From Gnetum montanum (lineage: Eukaryota > Streptophyta > Gnetopsida > Gnetales > Gnetaceae), in assembly GCA_015680685.1 (NCBI GenBank), contig MNCI01008302.1, forward strand, positions 816,117 through 880,116: DNA of 64,000 nt. Direction: 5' to 3'. Below, piece by piece: positions 10,579-22,785 of the stretch. Below the pieces are notes generated by a model. The model did not search any database, was not told the DNA's origin, and worked only from the letters and a program-made list of their open reading frames with translations. Position numbers and translations under genes: made by a program. Position 1 is the stretch's first letter. Each line of letters opens with the position of its first letter.

Positions 10579-13500
10579 TTGCAGGATTACAGCATGAGTA
10601 CATACAAGTCTCTTCATTCACCTCTAGTCCTCACTAGATCTCACAGTGACCTCATCATATGCATTGATGCCCAATGCCTAGACCTTGAGCCCATGGCCCA
10701 TGATGACTATGTAACATATATAGAAGCACTACTAGGTTGGCCTGATCATCTAGTTAGGGTTCTTGATCTAGAGGTAGGTGATGTCACTGAGGATCCCTTT
10801 TTCAAAGTCCCTATACCAACACTCAATGACGAGGCGAAAACACTGAAACTTAGCTTCTTGTTAGACCCTGAACAAGCCAAAGCATCACAAAGACACTCAA
10901 CAGCAACATCAAGGTATTTTCATGGTCCTACGAGGACATGCCAAGCCTAGATCCTCGCATAGTGCAACACAATATCATCCTCGATCCTCGTGTAAAACTA
11001 GTTAAACAAAAAGCCCTTAAGATTAGGGTTGAGGTCACGTTGGCTGTCTGTGATGAAGTCATCAAGCTCTATAAGGCTAGTTTCATATGAGCCATTGACT
11101 ATGTAGACTAGGTCTCCAACATCGTGGTTGTACCTAAGAAAAATAGAAGCATACGCATTTGCATAGACTTCTAAGACCTAAACAAGGTGATCATCAAAGA
11201 TAATTTTTCATTACCTAGTATCGATCAATTGATCGATACTATGGCTGGTCATGCTTTGTTATCCTTTATGAACGGGTCCTCTAGTTACAACCAAATTTGG
11301 ATCAACCTAGAGCACTAGCTCAGTACCACCTTCATGACCCCCTAGGATACGTTTTGCTAGCAATGATGCCTTTAATACTAAAGAACATAGGAGCAACCTA
11401 CCAATGTACAATGATGTACATCTTTAGTGATTACTTGTTAGACATGATCAACAACTATGTTGATGACATAGTAGTTAAGTCCAACATGGCAAACAATCAT
11501 GCAAATGACTTAGACTATGCACTCAAATGCTGCCTTAAACATGACCTTAAGTTGAATCCTAGGAAGTATGTTTTCAATGTCAAGATAGGTCGCATGCTAG
11601 GTTTCATGGTCTCAGAAATAGGCATACACATAGATCCCTTTAAGGTTAGGGCCATCATCAACTTAGCACCTCCAACTAACCTTAAGGAACTATGTGGGTT
11701 ATAAGGTAGATTGTAATTCATATGTTAGTTTATACAATGGTTGACTGATAAGCTACAGCCAATGCAAAATTTGCTCAAAAAGGGGATCCACTTCAAGTGA
11801 ATAGCTCAATGCCAAGAGGCATTTGATAACCTTAAATAAGAGCTCACTTAGCTTCCAATAGTTTACCCTCCACAAGGAGATAAACCTTTTTACATCTACC
11901 TTCTAACTTCCAACACGTTCATCGCTTCTCTACTTTTTCAAAAGTGATGATGGCTTAGAGGTCCCTGTATATTACCTAAGCCATGTGTTAGTGAACCATA
12001 AGGAAAAATACACTGATGTGGAAAAGAACTGTCTCACCTTAGTCTTTTCACTTAAGAAGTGAAGGCAATCTCTCTTCTGCAGCCAAGTAAACATCATCTC
12101 CAAAAGCAATGTACTCTAGGCAATCATAACGTACATCTACAAAAGTAGTTAAATCACATGATGGAAAGTAATAACCATGAAGTTTGATTTACACTACATA
12201 TCATAAACATCAAATAAAGGTCAAGCAATAGCTACACAATTCACAGCTTCACCAATAAACAATCAAGAAACTACAAATCGAGAATTCTTGAATGAGCATG
12301 TTAGTAGTATAGGTCAAGTACCTACCAACTTTGAGGCAATTTTAGACTTTGATGATGCTTCAACCTTTCAAGGAAGTAGTGCCACTATAGTAATCATGTT
12401 TCCCTCTAGGGAGATCTAACCCTTCGCTTATCATTTTACATTTCCTTGCACTAACAATGTAGTGGAGTACGAAGGTCTCTTTAGGGGTCTTATAGCAAAT
12501 CATAACCTAGGAATCCAAAACCTAGTGATCTGAGGTGATTCATAGTTAGTTATCAACTAAGTTACAAAGGCTTACGCTTGTAAATCATAACACTTACAAA
12601 CTTATTATGACTTGGCAAAGCACTTGCTTCGATCGCTTACAACTATAGATATCCAACACATCCCCCGCAATGAGAACACCATTGCCAACACATTAGCCAC
12701 ATTAGCCTTAAGCATAGCACCTAACATGTTTCATGCCTTGCCCACTTTAGTAATGGATTGCACCAAAACTATCATGCAAGTAATTGACATTGCATCTATA
12801 GCCACAACAAGCATAGCACATGCACAAGAGTGGTATGATGACATCAAGTCATACCTTCAACAGGGTGAGCCTCTGTAGCATCTAACCACTGTCCAAAAGG
12901 ATGCAATGTGAAAATGGTTGTAGTAGTACATCATTGTAGGTGACAACACACTATGTTGCAAATCCTATGATGGCATACTACTAAATTGCATTAGCAACAG
13001 TGAAGCACAAACAATCATTAATAAAGTATACAAGGTACTATGTAGAGGCTACATGGTACCCAAGGCAATGGCATCGAAAATTAGATGCATAGGCTACTAT
13101 TGGCCTTACATGAAGCATAATTACATTTCCAAGGTCAAGATGTGCAATGTGTTAATGGCATGGCAACTTAATGCATGTGCCACCCACTAAACTGCATACC
13201 ACGTACATCACATGGTCATTCCAACATTAGGGGTTGGATATCATAGGACCTATAACACCTCAGTCTTTTGCAAGACATAGCTTCATCATAACTACAACTA
13301 AAACCAAGTGGATCGAAGCTATTCCCCTTAGTAAGAGAACATCATACTAGATTTGCAAATTCATCCTTAATATCATAGTAACCTAATTTGGTCTACTCAT
13401 GACTCTAGTCACAAACAATGGACTGCAATTTAGTAGTATAAAAACCAAAGCCTTCTACAAATACCTTGGCATCAAGCCTTCTTTCTTGTCATCATACTAC

Positions 13501-14065
13501 CCATAAGCAAATGACCAGGTAGAGGCCACACACAATGTCATCATCAACCTTCTAAAGAATATGTTTAGTAGTAGCAAATGGTGATGGCACAAGAAGCTAG
13601 TCTACGTACTATGTGCCTACTACACAACACACTGAACAAAAATAGGTAAGACACCATATAGCCTTGTATATGGGTTTGAAGTCATTTTTTCTCTTGAATT
13701 GCAAGTCCCATTTCTCCATGTGATCCTCTCAAACTTTATCAACAAGGCCTAAAGTAATGAGTTGAGAGCCATTGACCTCAACTCTATAGAGGAGGAGCGT
13801 ATGCAGATGCTTAATTACATTGAACGATACCAAGAGAAGCAACAAAAAAAAGCACCATCACAATCAACACCAGCACTAGATCAAGGAAGGGGACCTAGTC
13901 CTCAAGGTCATTCGCAAACCTGCGAACAAATTCTTAGCCAACTGGGAAGGGCCTTTCTTGGTCACCAAGACCTATAACAATGGAGCATTCAAGCTTGATG
14001 ATCTAGATGGTAATGAGTTTTCCAATCTGATCAATCATTCATACTTGAATCCATATTATTCCTAA
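10579..14065 (+). pseudogene. Decayed pol of element A: RT, RNase H, second RNase H, integrase
   Basis: Domains in order. N-terminal pol 10579-11050. RT: K-x-N-R-S-I-R-I-C near 11135-11165, G-A-T-Y-Q near 11390, catalytic YVDDIVVKS at 11457-11483, then L-G-F-M-V-S-E-I-G-I. RNase H 1 about 11930-12260 (P-V-Y-Y-L-S-H). Second RNase H about 12335-12750 (F-D-D-A-S, N-N-V-V-E-Y-E-G, H-I-P-R-N-E-N). Integrase about 13000-13750 (zinc-binding region G-Y-Y-W-P-Y; core G-L-D-I-I-G-P and T-N-N-G-L-Q-F, with the second Asp now Asn). Integrase C-terminus about 13890-14065 (A-N-W-E-G-P-F, ending N-P-Y-Y-S-stop). Two RNase H domains are the hallmark of the Tat clade. Many stops, mostly former Gln codons, and frame changes inactivate it. 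Confidence 0.85.
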
Positions 14066-14099
14066 CATGCAATGCTGCATCAAAGATAAAGTGAGGTAA

Positions 14100-14460
14100 T
14101 CAAGAGTCTGCTATGACTATAAATTGGCACAGGAGAGTTTGCTATGACTATAAGCTAGCACAAAGAGTCCACTATGACTATAAACTACACAGAGATTCTG
14201 CTATGATTATAAACTAGCATAAAGCATCTGCTATGACGTTAAACTAGAATAGATCATCCCTAGGTTATGATGTTAAACTAGCATCCATAGTACACCTTTC
14301 CACTATGATGTTAAACTATCATCCATAGCATAGTCTTCTATGACTATAAACTAGCATAGCTCATTCTTGCATCATGACATTAAACTGGCATAACATCCAT
14401 CGTCTACTACAACATTAAACTAGCACATCACAATCTATGAGTATCTTAAACTGGGTTCAT
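14100..14460 (+). repeat. Degenerate short tandem array after integrase (element A)
   Basis: Ten or more units of about 30-40 bp with the core 'ctatgactataaactagcat' or 'atgttaaactagcat', starting about 35 bp after the pol stop. The '-aaactagca-' core links it to the two arrays flanking the reverse-oriented gene. I see no equivalent in element B, where a deletion removed this stretch. Confidence 0.7.
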
Positions 14461-14469
14461 AGTTTAGCA

Positions 14470-15977
14470 TGCATAGCACAACATCCATAATTCTGTAGAC
14501 AAGCGAATGTGAATACTTCCCATCCTCCATTATTTACCCACCCCTCGATGGGCTAGGTGGGATGGGACATTGCAGTTCTAGAATAAAGTTCACGTTGTCA
14601 AGAAAACATCTCTAGAATATTTGTAGTGTTGCTACCCTTAGCATTTTTTGATCATCTAGAAATTCCCTCAAACATTTTACTAACCTTTCAGAGCTACCAC
14701 CACCATCGCCAATAGTACCACCCCTAAACTATGCTAATAGCATAGCTGGCCTTGGGTTTTTTATTAGTGGTTGGGGCTCTCACCGTTAGCACCACCCACT
14801 GGAGTCCTAGTAGTACTATGTTCTAGCCATAGCACTACCATCCTCTAGCTCTCACCATTAGCTAGCCTTGAAAGTGCTTCCAACAACATGGCTCCCCATT
14901 GTCCTACTAGATTTCTAAGCTTCTTTCCTTGGTGTGGAGTCTCAAGCACCTAGGCCACCATTGCAATAGGCCACCTTGCCGACCTCCCTTAGGTGCTTGC
15001 TTCCAGTGTCATTGTTGGAGCTTTTGTAGCTTTCTAGCTCTAGCATCTACACTAGCCTTCCTACTTTGGCACTGCATGCTCTTATAACTGGTCTAGTACT
15101 CGTGGCACTTGCAGTGCCCTCACAACTAGCAGTTTGCTTCTATCTCTCATGTTGTATAGCTATTTTCTTGTATCCTCTTCATTGTGTTTGCAAGACAAAG
15201 CCCTAGAGGTGCTCATTCGAAGGCATGGTTCATCGTAGTGGCAAGGCACCATATTGCTTCAGCATGCTTGGTTATACACACCAAGCCAATCAAGAGTGCA
15301 CACCCCTATTATCCTTTCTATAACCCACTTGCATTTGCCCCCTTACCTTACACATCCTAGCCTTCCCTGCAAGCTTCTCTGATGTGTATGGCATCCTTCT
15401 TTCAGTCAACTGTAGAACCCATGATGGACATAATGCAACTTATCCCATGGGGAGCTTCTATGGGCTAGTCAAAACCCAAGAGAATGTAATGCAACTCATT
15501 CTTAAGAGGAAACACCTATCCTATAGACAAAACATGGTTGCCTCTAAGCAAAGCCCATCAAGTAGCATGCAGTCCACTCAATGATAAGCATCTTGTAGCT
15601 AGCATTTCTCCAAGAAAAAATGGGGTAAAACATATTCCCAAGCAAAATCTAGTAAAGCTACAATTTCGTAATCGGTCTAACCCCAAATTTGCAATGGCCT
15701 TCTCATAAGCACTCCAACAAGAGGCCAACATTTCAAGGGTAACCACTTTGGTACCATAGGTGATAGTTCTCTCACAAGCACTCTGACAAGAGGCCATCAT
15801 TTGGCAACAAGTCACCCTGGTGCCAAGATAATAGTCAATCATGTTGACTCCACATCTTGTAGTATAATGCATAATTTGCATCTAATTTCTCCCTTGCTAT
15901 CCCCAAGCCAATTTCCTACATCCATTGCCTACAACATATCATTCCCTTTGGCACTCTAAAGTGTAGCCAGCATAGCA
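14470..15977 (+). other. Non-coding tail of element A with one conserved segment
   Basis: Long region between integrase and the 3' LTR with no intact gene. The part at about 15290-15560 aligns with the minus strand of element B at 19040-19335, with a shared peptide-like pattern (S-F-S-x3-G ... R-K-H-L-S-Y ... M-V-x-S-K). That may be a remnant of an extra sense reading frame or simply conserved element DNA. The rest (14500-15290, 15600-15977) shows nothing I recognise. Confidence 0.5.
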
Positions 15978-17547
15978 TGCAACACAACCGAATTTGCAAA
16001 ATTTTCTAAGTGCCAAACAGCAAGTGTAGAAAATTTTTCTAAGTGTCTTGCTACACCCACATCCCTCTTACTACACTCTCCAATGTAGAAAGCATAGCAA
16101 CACTCCAATGGCTATTCTACAATAGTGTTAAGCAAGAAGTTGCCAAGCTACCTCAACATGGAAGAAGCATTTGGTAGATCTAACTTCTGAAGCTACCCTT
16201 CTTACTATGCTCATAAGTGTAGCTAGCATACCAAGAACAAGGACTACAATTTTTGTTAGATTTTTTGAAGTGTCCATTCTATTCTCTATCTCATCCTACT
16301 ATGCTCTCTAGCATAGCAAGCATAGTAGCACTAGACTTCAGTTTTTGCAAGAATTGCCCAACTATTGTGCTACGCTCCAAAGCGTAGCTAGCATAGCAGC
16401 AAGAAATTGCATCCAAAAGCTTCCAAAGCTTAACATGGGCCTTCATTATAGCTCTATCACTCCTCCAACAAGAAAAATCAGAAATTTTCACTCTTTTTAT
16501 ACTTCCCCCTATGTCACAAAATTGTACCTACACTCAATCCCACTCAAAAGAGGGGAGAACATAGTCCCAAAGCATAGCCTTCAAATTACACTATTTTGCA
16601 TCATTTGCAGGTACATTGCAATCTTGGCACATGCATTCTTAGTAGCATAGCTAGTCTAGCAATCTCCTAGGGTCCAATGGAGTGTATCAAAGCATAGCAC
16701 CAATTGTCCCACTAGGAGTGTAGTAAAGGTCAATGTAGCCCCACCTACCCCTTTGCCATGTGACACGCAATCTACAGTTTATGCTAACCCTAAGCCTATA
16801 AATACCCTTACATTCCACACTCTAGGGATCAGAATTTTATTCTAGTAGTGGACATTAGCATCTTAAAGCACCATTTGGTACCTGAAGCACCTTCAACACC
16901 TCGTACACTAGAGTGTATTAGCACTTTGGCAACACCTTTGCTTCCCACTCAGCACCATAGTGAACTGCAAGCCTGTAGGACACCATGATACCCAACCCAA
17001 TAGGCACAAACCTTGCAATGGATGTTAGTCTTCACCCAGAGATACCCCAAAGACTCTTGCTACATTACTACTGCACCTGTCTGTACTATCGCATACCTCT
17101 GCAAAGCTCATTTGTAATTGCTATGCTCCCCATCCAGGGAGGTATCCTCCTCTCTTTCTTCTAAATGCCTTTGCATTTTAAGCATTTTCTCTATTGTTTT
17201 TTAAGCATTTTCTTTAATATTTCATACTGCATTCACACTTTTTCATTATTTTACATGCTTTTGCACACTTGCATTGCTGTTTTCATGCCACAAGACCCCA
17301 CTATGCTCAGGCCTAGTTGGCCTAGGTACTACAAAGAACACCATTAGTTCTTGCATTTTTGGCTAACCATGTGACCCCCTAGTTATGCTCGATACCTAAT
17401 TTGTAGCCAGTGAAGTCCTGATTCAATCGACAAGACTGTCTAGGGCACTCTACCTCTGTTTCCTAGAAAACGCCCTCACATGAAGGAGGGGTGAAGGTTG
17501 TGCACCGGCAAACCCCTCAGCATTCTAGTCATTAATTCTTTCGATCA
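15978..17547 (+). repeat. 3' LTR of element A
   Basis: Begins TGCAACACAACC, matching the TGAAACACCACC start of the LTRs of B, and ends near TTCGATCA just where homology to the LTR of B stops. The U3 has repeated short palindromes of the 'ctatgctc...gagcatag' kind, separated by 'gaaaaatttttctaagtg'. The TATA box is at 16797. The part after the TATA box aligns with 32420-33090 on the minus strand (for example 'tagggcac' then 'tttcctag'). Boundaries are by eye and the start is the less certain. Confidence 0.6.
16797..16804 (+). promoter_or_regulatory. LTR TATA box (element A)
   Basis: TATAAATA in the sequence 'agcctataaataccct'. The same context, 'cctataaatatccct', occurs on the minus strand at 33094-33103 in element B and again at 34936-34945, which supports it as the element promoter. 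Confidence 0.65.
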
Positions 17548-17652
17548 CTACAATAGGGTCATCCTAGTAGAATCCACCACTTTGACAGTTTCAAAGTAGA
17601 CAACTTTGAGTCACTTCACCTCTTCTATCAAACTTTGACTCTTTTGAAGATT
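17548..17652 (-). pseudogene. Isolated minus-strand gag fragment (Tat type)
   Basis: About 105 bp homologous to the gag segment around 1140-1240 (element A) and 30880-30980 (element B), in the B orientation. It contains the 'ttctactaggatgaccctatt' block. On its left it abuts the end of the LTR of A, on its right a truncated LTR. It is a scar of deletion and insertion rather than a gene. Confidence 0.7.
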
Positions 17653-18569
17653 ACATGTGCCAGAGTTTGAATGACAATAATGTACCTACAAAAAATACAA
17701 CTTGGAAGCTACACTCCGGGACTATGTCTTCTCCTCTTTCAAGTAAGATGAAGCATAGGTACAATTTGGGGGACCAACGGGGATGCAAAAGAGATATAAA
17801 TTGTTGATCTTTCTTGTTAGAGGGATGTTGAAGCTAAGAAGAATGTTGAGGCTAAGCACTAGAGGCTTTTGGAGGCTATTGAAGGCTTTTCCTCAGTGTT
17901 ACGTTGGCTTCGCTTTAGACCATAGCACAACACTTAGTCAAATTTTGCAAAAACTTAATGTCTAGGACTGGTTATGCTAGCTGTGATTTAGAGCATAGCA
18001 TAGCATAGTAGGGATACTTAGAAAAATTTGATAGAATCTACAGTTTTCCTTCATGCTACGCTAGCTACACTCTAGGGCATAGTAAGATAGGTAGCCTCAG
18101 GAGTTAGACAATTTGTCAAATGTCTCTTCCATGTTGAGCTAGCTTAACAAATTCTTGCTTAACACTTAGGCAAAACTAGCCACTAAAAAGTATGTTACAC
18201 TGGCTACGCTCTAGAGCATAGCAAAGCATAGCAACCCAAGAGATAGAAAATTTTCCAAACCATTTTTTCATTCCAAGTAATCTTGATAACTTCTAGTGTG
18301 GCACTTAAGCAAACTAGCCATGGAAGTGTGTGCTATGCTAGCTATGCTCTAGAGCATAACAGGCACATTGAGAGCATATTATGACACTTAGAAAAATTTT
18401 TATGCAACTACTATTAGCACTTAGAAAATCTAGCAAAATAGGCCCTAATGCATGCTATGCTAGCTACGCTAGGAAGTGTAGCACCAACACTTAGAAAAAA
18501 TTTGCCAACTTTTGACACTTGACCAAATTTTTGGTTGAAGTGCTGAAGCCTGAAATTGGTGGTGTTTCA
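17653..18569 (-). repeat. Truncated LTR at the 3' side of element B
   Basis: On the minus strand it starts TGAAACACCACC at 18569 and is homologous over its whole length to 33267-34196, the U3 half of the 5' LTR of B. It stops at 17653 before the TATA region, where the sequence jumps to a gag fragment. It carries the same repeated palindromes (for example 'gctacgctctagagcatagc'). A purine-rich 'aaagaggggccaa' lies just before the TG, as expected for a polypurine tract. Confidence 0.8.
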
Positions 18570-19335
18570 TTGGCCCCTCTTTGTTGGCATCTAGAGGAGT
18601 GGCCCAAGAGACATCAACAAAGAATATGAAATACCATAGTAAACACAACACCAACATTACTTGTCAATACCTAATTAGAAAATGCTTCACCATGCTCAAG
18701 AGTGGTAAGGGAATAAAGAATGGCGGGGAATAGTTTGAGGAGATGAACAAAAAGATGGAAAGTAGAAAGGATGATCATTGTGCATGTGGTTGCAAGATGT
18801 CGTACCATGATGACTTGTCACAAAACCATGATCCCTCATTAGAGTGTTTGTGAGGGAGTCATATAAAGATGGCTTATCTCTGAAATTTTGACCTCTTGTT
18901 GAGATGCTTGTGAGATGGTCAATCCAGGGTTGGATCGACTATGAAATGGAAACTTTCATATTTTTTCTTGGGTACTTATTTTGTCCCTTCTTTTGTTTTT
19001 TCTTTTTTTTTCTTTTTGTTGAGAAAAAAAGATGTTTGTGACCAGGTAGACTATGTGCCACCCAACAAAATTTTCTTAGAGGTAACCATGTCACATTTGT
19101 AGGATAGGTGCTTCCTCCCTTGGATGAGTTGTCTTACATCTGCTTGGGCTTTGACCAGCCTACAAAGGCTCCTCATGAGATGATTTTCATTACATCCAAC
19201 AAGGATTCTACAGCTAATAGAAATAAGGGTGCCATGTGCATTAGAGAAGCTTACTAGGAAAATTTGGAAGATGTGAGGTAAAATAAGGTGTAAATGCAAA
19301 TAGGTAATGGAAAAGTAAAAGGGATGTGCACTCAT
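18570..19335 (-). other. Tail of element B between pol and LTR
   Basis: The half nearest pol (19040-19335) is homologous to 15290-15560 of A. The remainder (18570-19040) includes an A/T-rich run near 18960-19030 and a 'gatcgactatgaaatggaaac' region, with nothing I recognise. It abuts the integrase core because of a deletion relative to A. Confidence 0.5.
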
Positions 19336-19344
19336 GTCATCATC

Positions 19345-22341
19345 ATTTGCTACTACTAAGCATCTTCTTTAGAAGGTTGATGATGACTTTGTTTATAGCC
19401 TCTACCTAGCCATTCACTTGTGGATAGTATGGTGATGAAAAGGAATGTTTAATGCCAAGGCATTTGTAGAAGGGTTTGGCTTCTACGCTACTAAATTGTG
19501 GTCCATTGTCCATGACTAGATTCATGGGTATATCAAATTGGGTCTCTTTGTTGTCAAGGATAAATTTGCAAACCTATTATGACATCATCTTCCTAAGGGA
19601 AATGTCTTCAACCCACTTGGTAAAGTATTCAGTTGCGGTTATGATGAAGCTATGTCCTATAGAAGACTTAGGCATGATAAGTCCTATGATGTCCAACCCC
19701 CAACATTGGAATGGCCATGTGATCTACATGGTATGCAATTTGGTGGGTGGCACGTGCATTAAGTTTCCATGTCACTGACACATGTCATACATCTTGGCCT
19801 TGGAGACACAATCATGCTCCATGTAAGGCCAATAGTAACCTAAGCATCTAATTTTTGCTGCCTTTTCCCTAGGTGCTATATGACCTCTGCACAGTCCCTT
19901 GTGGACTTGATCAACAATCATTTGTACTTTGTTATAGCTAATGTAGGTTAGCAATACTCTATCATAGGATCTACAATTTAAGGTGTTATAACCTACAAGG
20001 AAGTACTACTGCAACCATTTTTTTTATTACATCTTTTTGGGTAGTGGTTAGGTGTTGCAAAGGCTCACCCTATTGGAGGTACATCTTAATATCATTATAC
20101 CACTCCTATACATGAGTTGTGCTTGTCGTGGCTATGGATGCAATGCTTATTGTTTGAATAATAGGTTCATTGCAATCTATGACTAAAGTGGGTAAGGCAT
20201 GAAACATGTTGGGCGCTATCCTAAGGCTAAGGTATCCAATGCATCAGCAATGACGTTCTCATTACAGGGAATATGTTGGATATCTATAGTTGCAAATTTC
20301 TTGGGCAAGTGTTTTGCCAAATCATAGTAAGGTTGTAAATGTTATGCTTTGCAAGTGTAAACCTATATAATTTGGTTGACAACTAGCTATGAATCACCTT
20401 AGGCTGCTATGTTTTCAATTCCTAAATCAAAGGCTGCTAAGAAACCTCTAAGGAGACCTGCATACTCTACTATGTTGTTGGTGCAAGAAAATGCAAAATG
20501 ATACATGAAGGGTCAAATCTCCCCAAAGGAAAACATGATGATGGTAGTGGCACTACCTACTTGCGAGGTTGAAGTGCCATCAAAGTGTAAAACTGCCTCA
20601 AAGTTGGTAGGCACTTGGCTTATGCTATTGACATGCTCATCTAGAAATTTTGGATCTATTATCACTTGATCGTCTATTGGCAAAGCCATGAATTATGTGG
20701 CTACTGCTTGACCTTTTTTGGATGCTTAACCTATATGATGCAACTCAAACTCCACAGTTATTACTTTCCACCGTGCGATTCAACTACTTTCATAGATGCT
20801 TGTGGTAATACCCCAAAGTACGTTACTTTTATAGATGATGTTAACCTAGCTGCAGAAAAGATAATGCCTCGACTTCCTAAGTGTGAAGACTAGGGTGAGG
20901 AAGTTCTTCTCTACATCATTATATTTGGCTTTGTGGCCCACTAATGCATGGCTTAGGTAGTAAACAGGGACTTCTAAGCCATCATCTTGCTCTTAATAAA
21001 GCAAAGAAGCAATGGATGTGTCTGAGGTTACAAGGTAGATGTAAAATGTCTTATCTTCCTGTGGAGGATAGACTATTGGAAGTTGAGCCAGCTCCTTCTT
21101 GAGGTTGTCAAATGCCTCTTTGTATTGACTTTCCACTCAAATTGGATCCCCTTTTTGAGCAGGTTTTGCGTTGACTACAACTTATCAGTTAACCTTGTAA
21201 TAAGCCTATGAATGAATTGCAATCTACCTTGTAACCCACATAACTCCTTACGGTTTTCCGATGGTGCTAAGTTGGTGATAGCCTTAACCTTATCGAGGTC
21301 TACATGTATGCCTACTTCTAATACTACAAAGCCTAACATGTGATCGGTCTTAACACTGAAGACACAATTCTTGGGGTTTAGCCTAAGGTCATGTCTAAGG
21401 CAACGTTAGAGGACACGATCTAATTTGCCTACCTAGTTGTGAGCCACCATGGACTTAACTGCTATGTTGTCGACGGAGTCAGTAAGCAAGTCTAGTAGAT
21501 AATCACTAAAGATATACATCATTACACATTGGTAGGTTGCACCTGTGTTCTTTAGTCTAAAAGGCATCATTATCTTGCAAAACATACCTCAAGGGATCAT
21601 GAAGGTCATGTTAAGCTGGTGTACTAGGTTGATTTGAATTTCATTGTACCCTAAGAACCCATCCATGAGGGACAACAAGGAATGACCAGTCATTGTATCG
21701 ATGTGTTGGTCAATACTAGGTAATAGAAAATTGTCTTTGATGGTCACCTTATTCAGGTTCCAAAAGTCTAAGCAAATGTGTATACTTCCCTTTTTCTTAG
21801 GGACAACTATAATGTTGGAAATCCAATCTACATAGTCAACTACCTAAATGAAACTAGCCTTGTAAAGCTTAGTGATTTTATCACAAACTGCCAACACCAC
21901 CGCAGGTTTAACCTTACAGGATTTCTATTTGACTAGTTTTACACGAGGATCAAGGATAATGTTATGTTGTATTATGCAAGGGTCCAAACCCGACATGTCC
22001 TTGTAGGACCATGCAAACACCTTGATGTTATCATTGAGGACTTTAGTGATGCTTTGTTTGAGTTGAGGCTCTAATAAGGAACTAAGTTTCAGTGTCTTCA
22101 CCTCATCTCTACACATTACTACAAGAACTTCAATGAGGGGATCCTCGATTACATCACCTACATCTAGTTCTAGAGCTCTGAATACGTGGTTTGGCCAATC
22201 TAGGGATGCCTCAAGGAATACTATGTGTGTGTCATAAGCTATCGGCTCAAAGTCTAGGAATTTAATGTTTATGCATTGCATGGAATTGCCATAAGGTTCA
22301 ATCAAGACCAAGGGTAAATGAAGATGCTCATATGTGCTCAT
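19345..22341 (-). pseudogene. Decayed pol of element B: RT, RNase H domains, partial integrase
   Basis: The start block (22341-21925, M-S-T-Y-E-H-L-H) matches the start of pol in A. RT motifs: V-P-K-K-K-G near 21800, G-A-T-Y-Q near 21545, and S-V-D-N-I-A-V-K-S near 21460, a decayed Y-V-D-D active site with the second Asp lost. Integrase at 19954-19370 has a clear G-Y-Y-W-P-Y zinc-binding-region motif, G-L-D-I-I-G and V-M-D-N-G-P-Q-F, then S-P-Y-Y-P. It breaks off near 19345 without the C-terminal domain present in A. Numerous stops. It would have made cDNA and integrated it. Confidence 0.82.
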
Positions 22342-22777
22342 GTTGCAATCTTGCCAAGAATCCTACAAAAAAATCAGAAAAATTTCAAGTGGCACTTATC
22401 TTAATAAATTAAAATGCATAATATAAGAAAGACAATGCTATAAAAAATTTTCCTAACTATGTGATTGTGGGATCAGGTAAGCAAGTGTGGGAGCCAATTT
22501 GGGGCCTTAGTAGGCTATAGGATTGCTAATTTAAGGTTGTAGCAGATCATGGATTGCATGAGGTGCATTGGTTTAGGTAAGGCTAGGAAGGTTTTGAATA
22601 TCGAATTAAGCTAGGTGTTTACTAGGCAACCAAAAAAAATGCAAAATATTTTCTAAGTCTGGGAACACTAGAAAAGTTAGGAAATTTTTCTAACTCTAGG
22701 TGCTATGCTCATTCTCTGTTACGCATGAGATATGGAACAGTACCCAAGTAGGTGATGTGTCTATCACCTCGAAAAAG

Positions 22778-22785
22778 TATAAATA
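22778..22785 (+). promoter_or_regulatory. TATA box of the antisense gene (element B)
   Basis: TATAAATA about 138 bp before the ATG at 22916. The corresponding position of element A has GTATATATGT at nearly the same distance from its ATG. The region lies between the pol start of B (minus strand) and this gene, so the two promoters would be divergent. Confidence 0.55.

Larger units (their letters stand above)
1..17547 (+). mobile_element. Element A: decayed Ty3/gypsy Tat-type LTR retrotransposon
   Basis: In order on the + strand: LTR-like start, gag (621-2717), protease (about 2870-3640), a gene in reverse orientation (9884 down to 4657), RT, RNase H, a second RNase H, integrase (10579-14065), a non-coding tail and a 3' LTR (15978-17547). 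The order PR-RT-RH-second RH-INT, the RT box YVDDIVVKS and the second RNase H with an HIPRNEN-like block mark the Tat (Ogre/Retand) branch of Ty3/gypsy, from knowledge of the family. Every sense gene is broken by many stops, so the element is dead. The 5' end is cut by the window or has been replaced. Confidence 0.8.
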
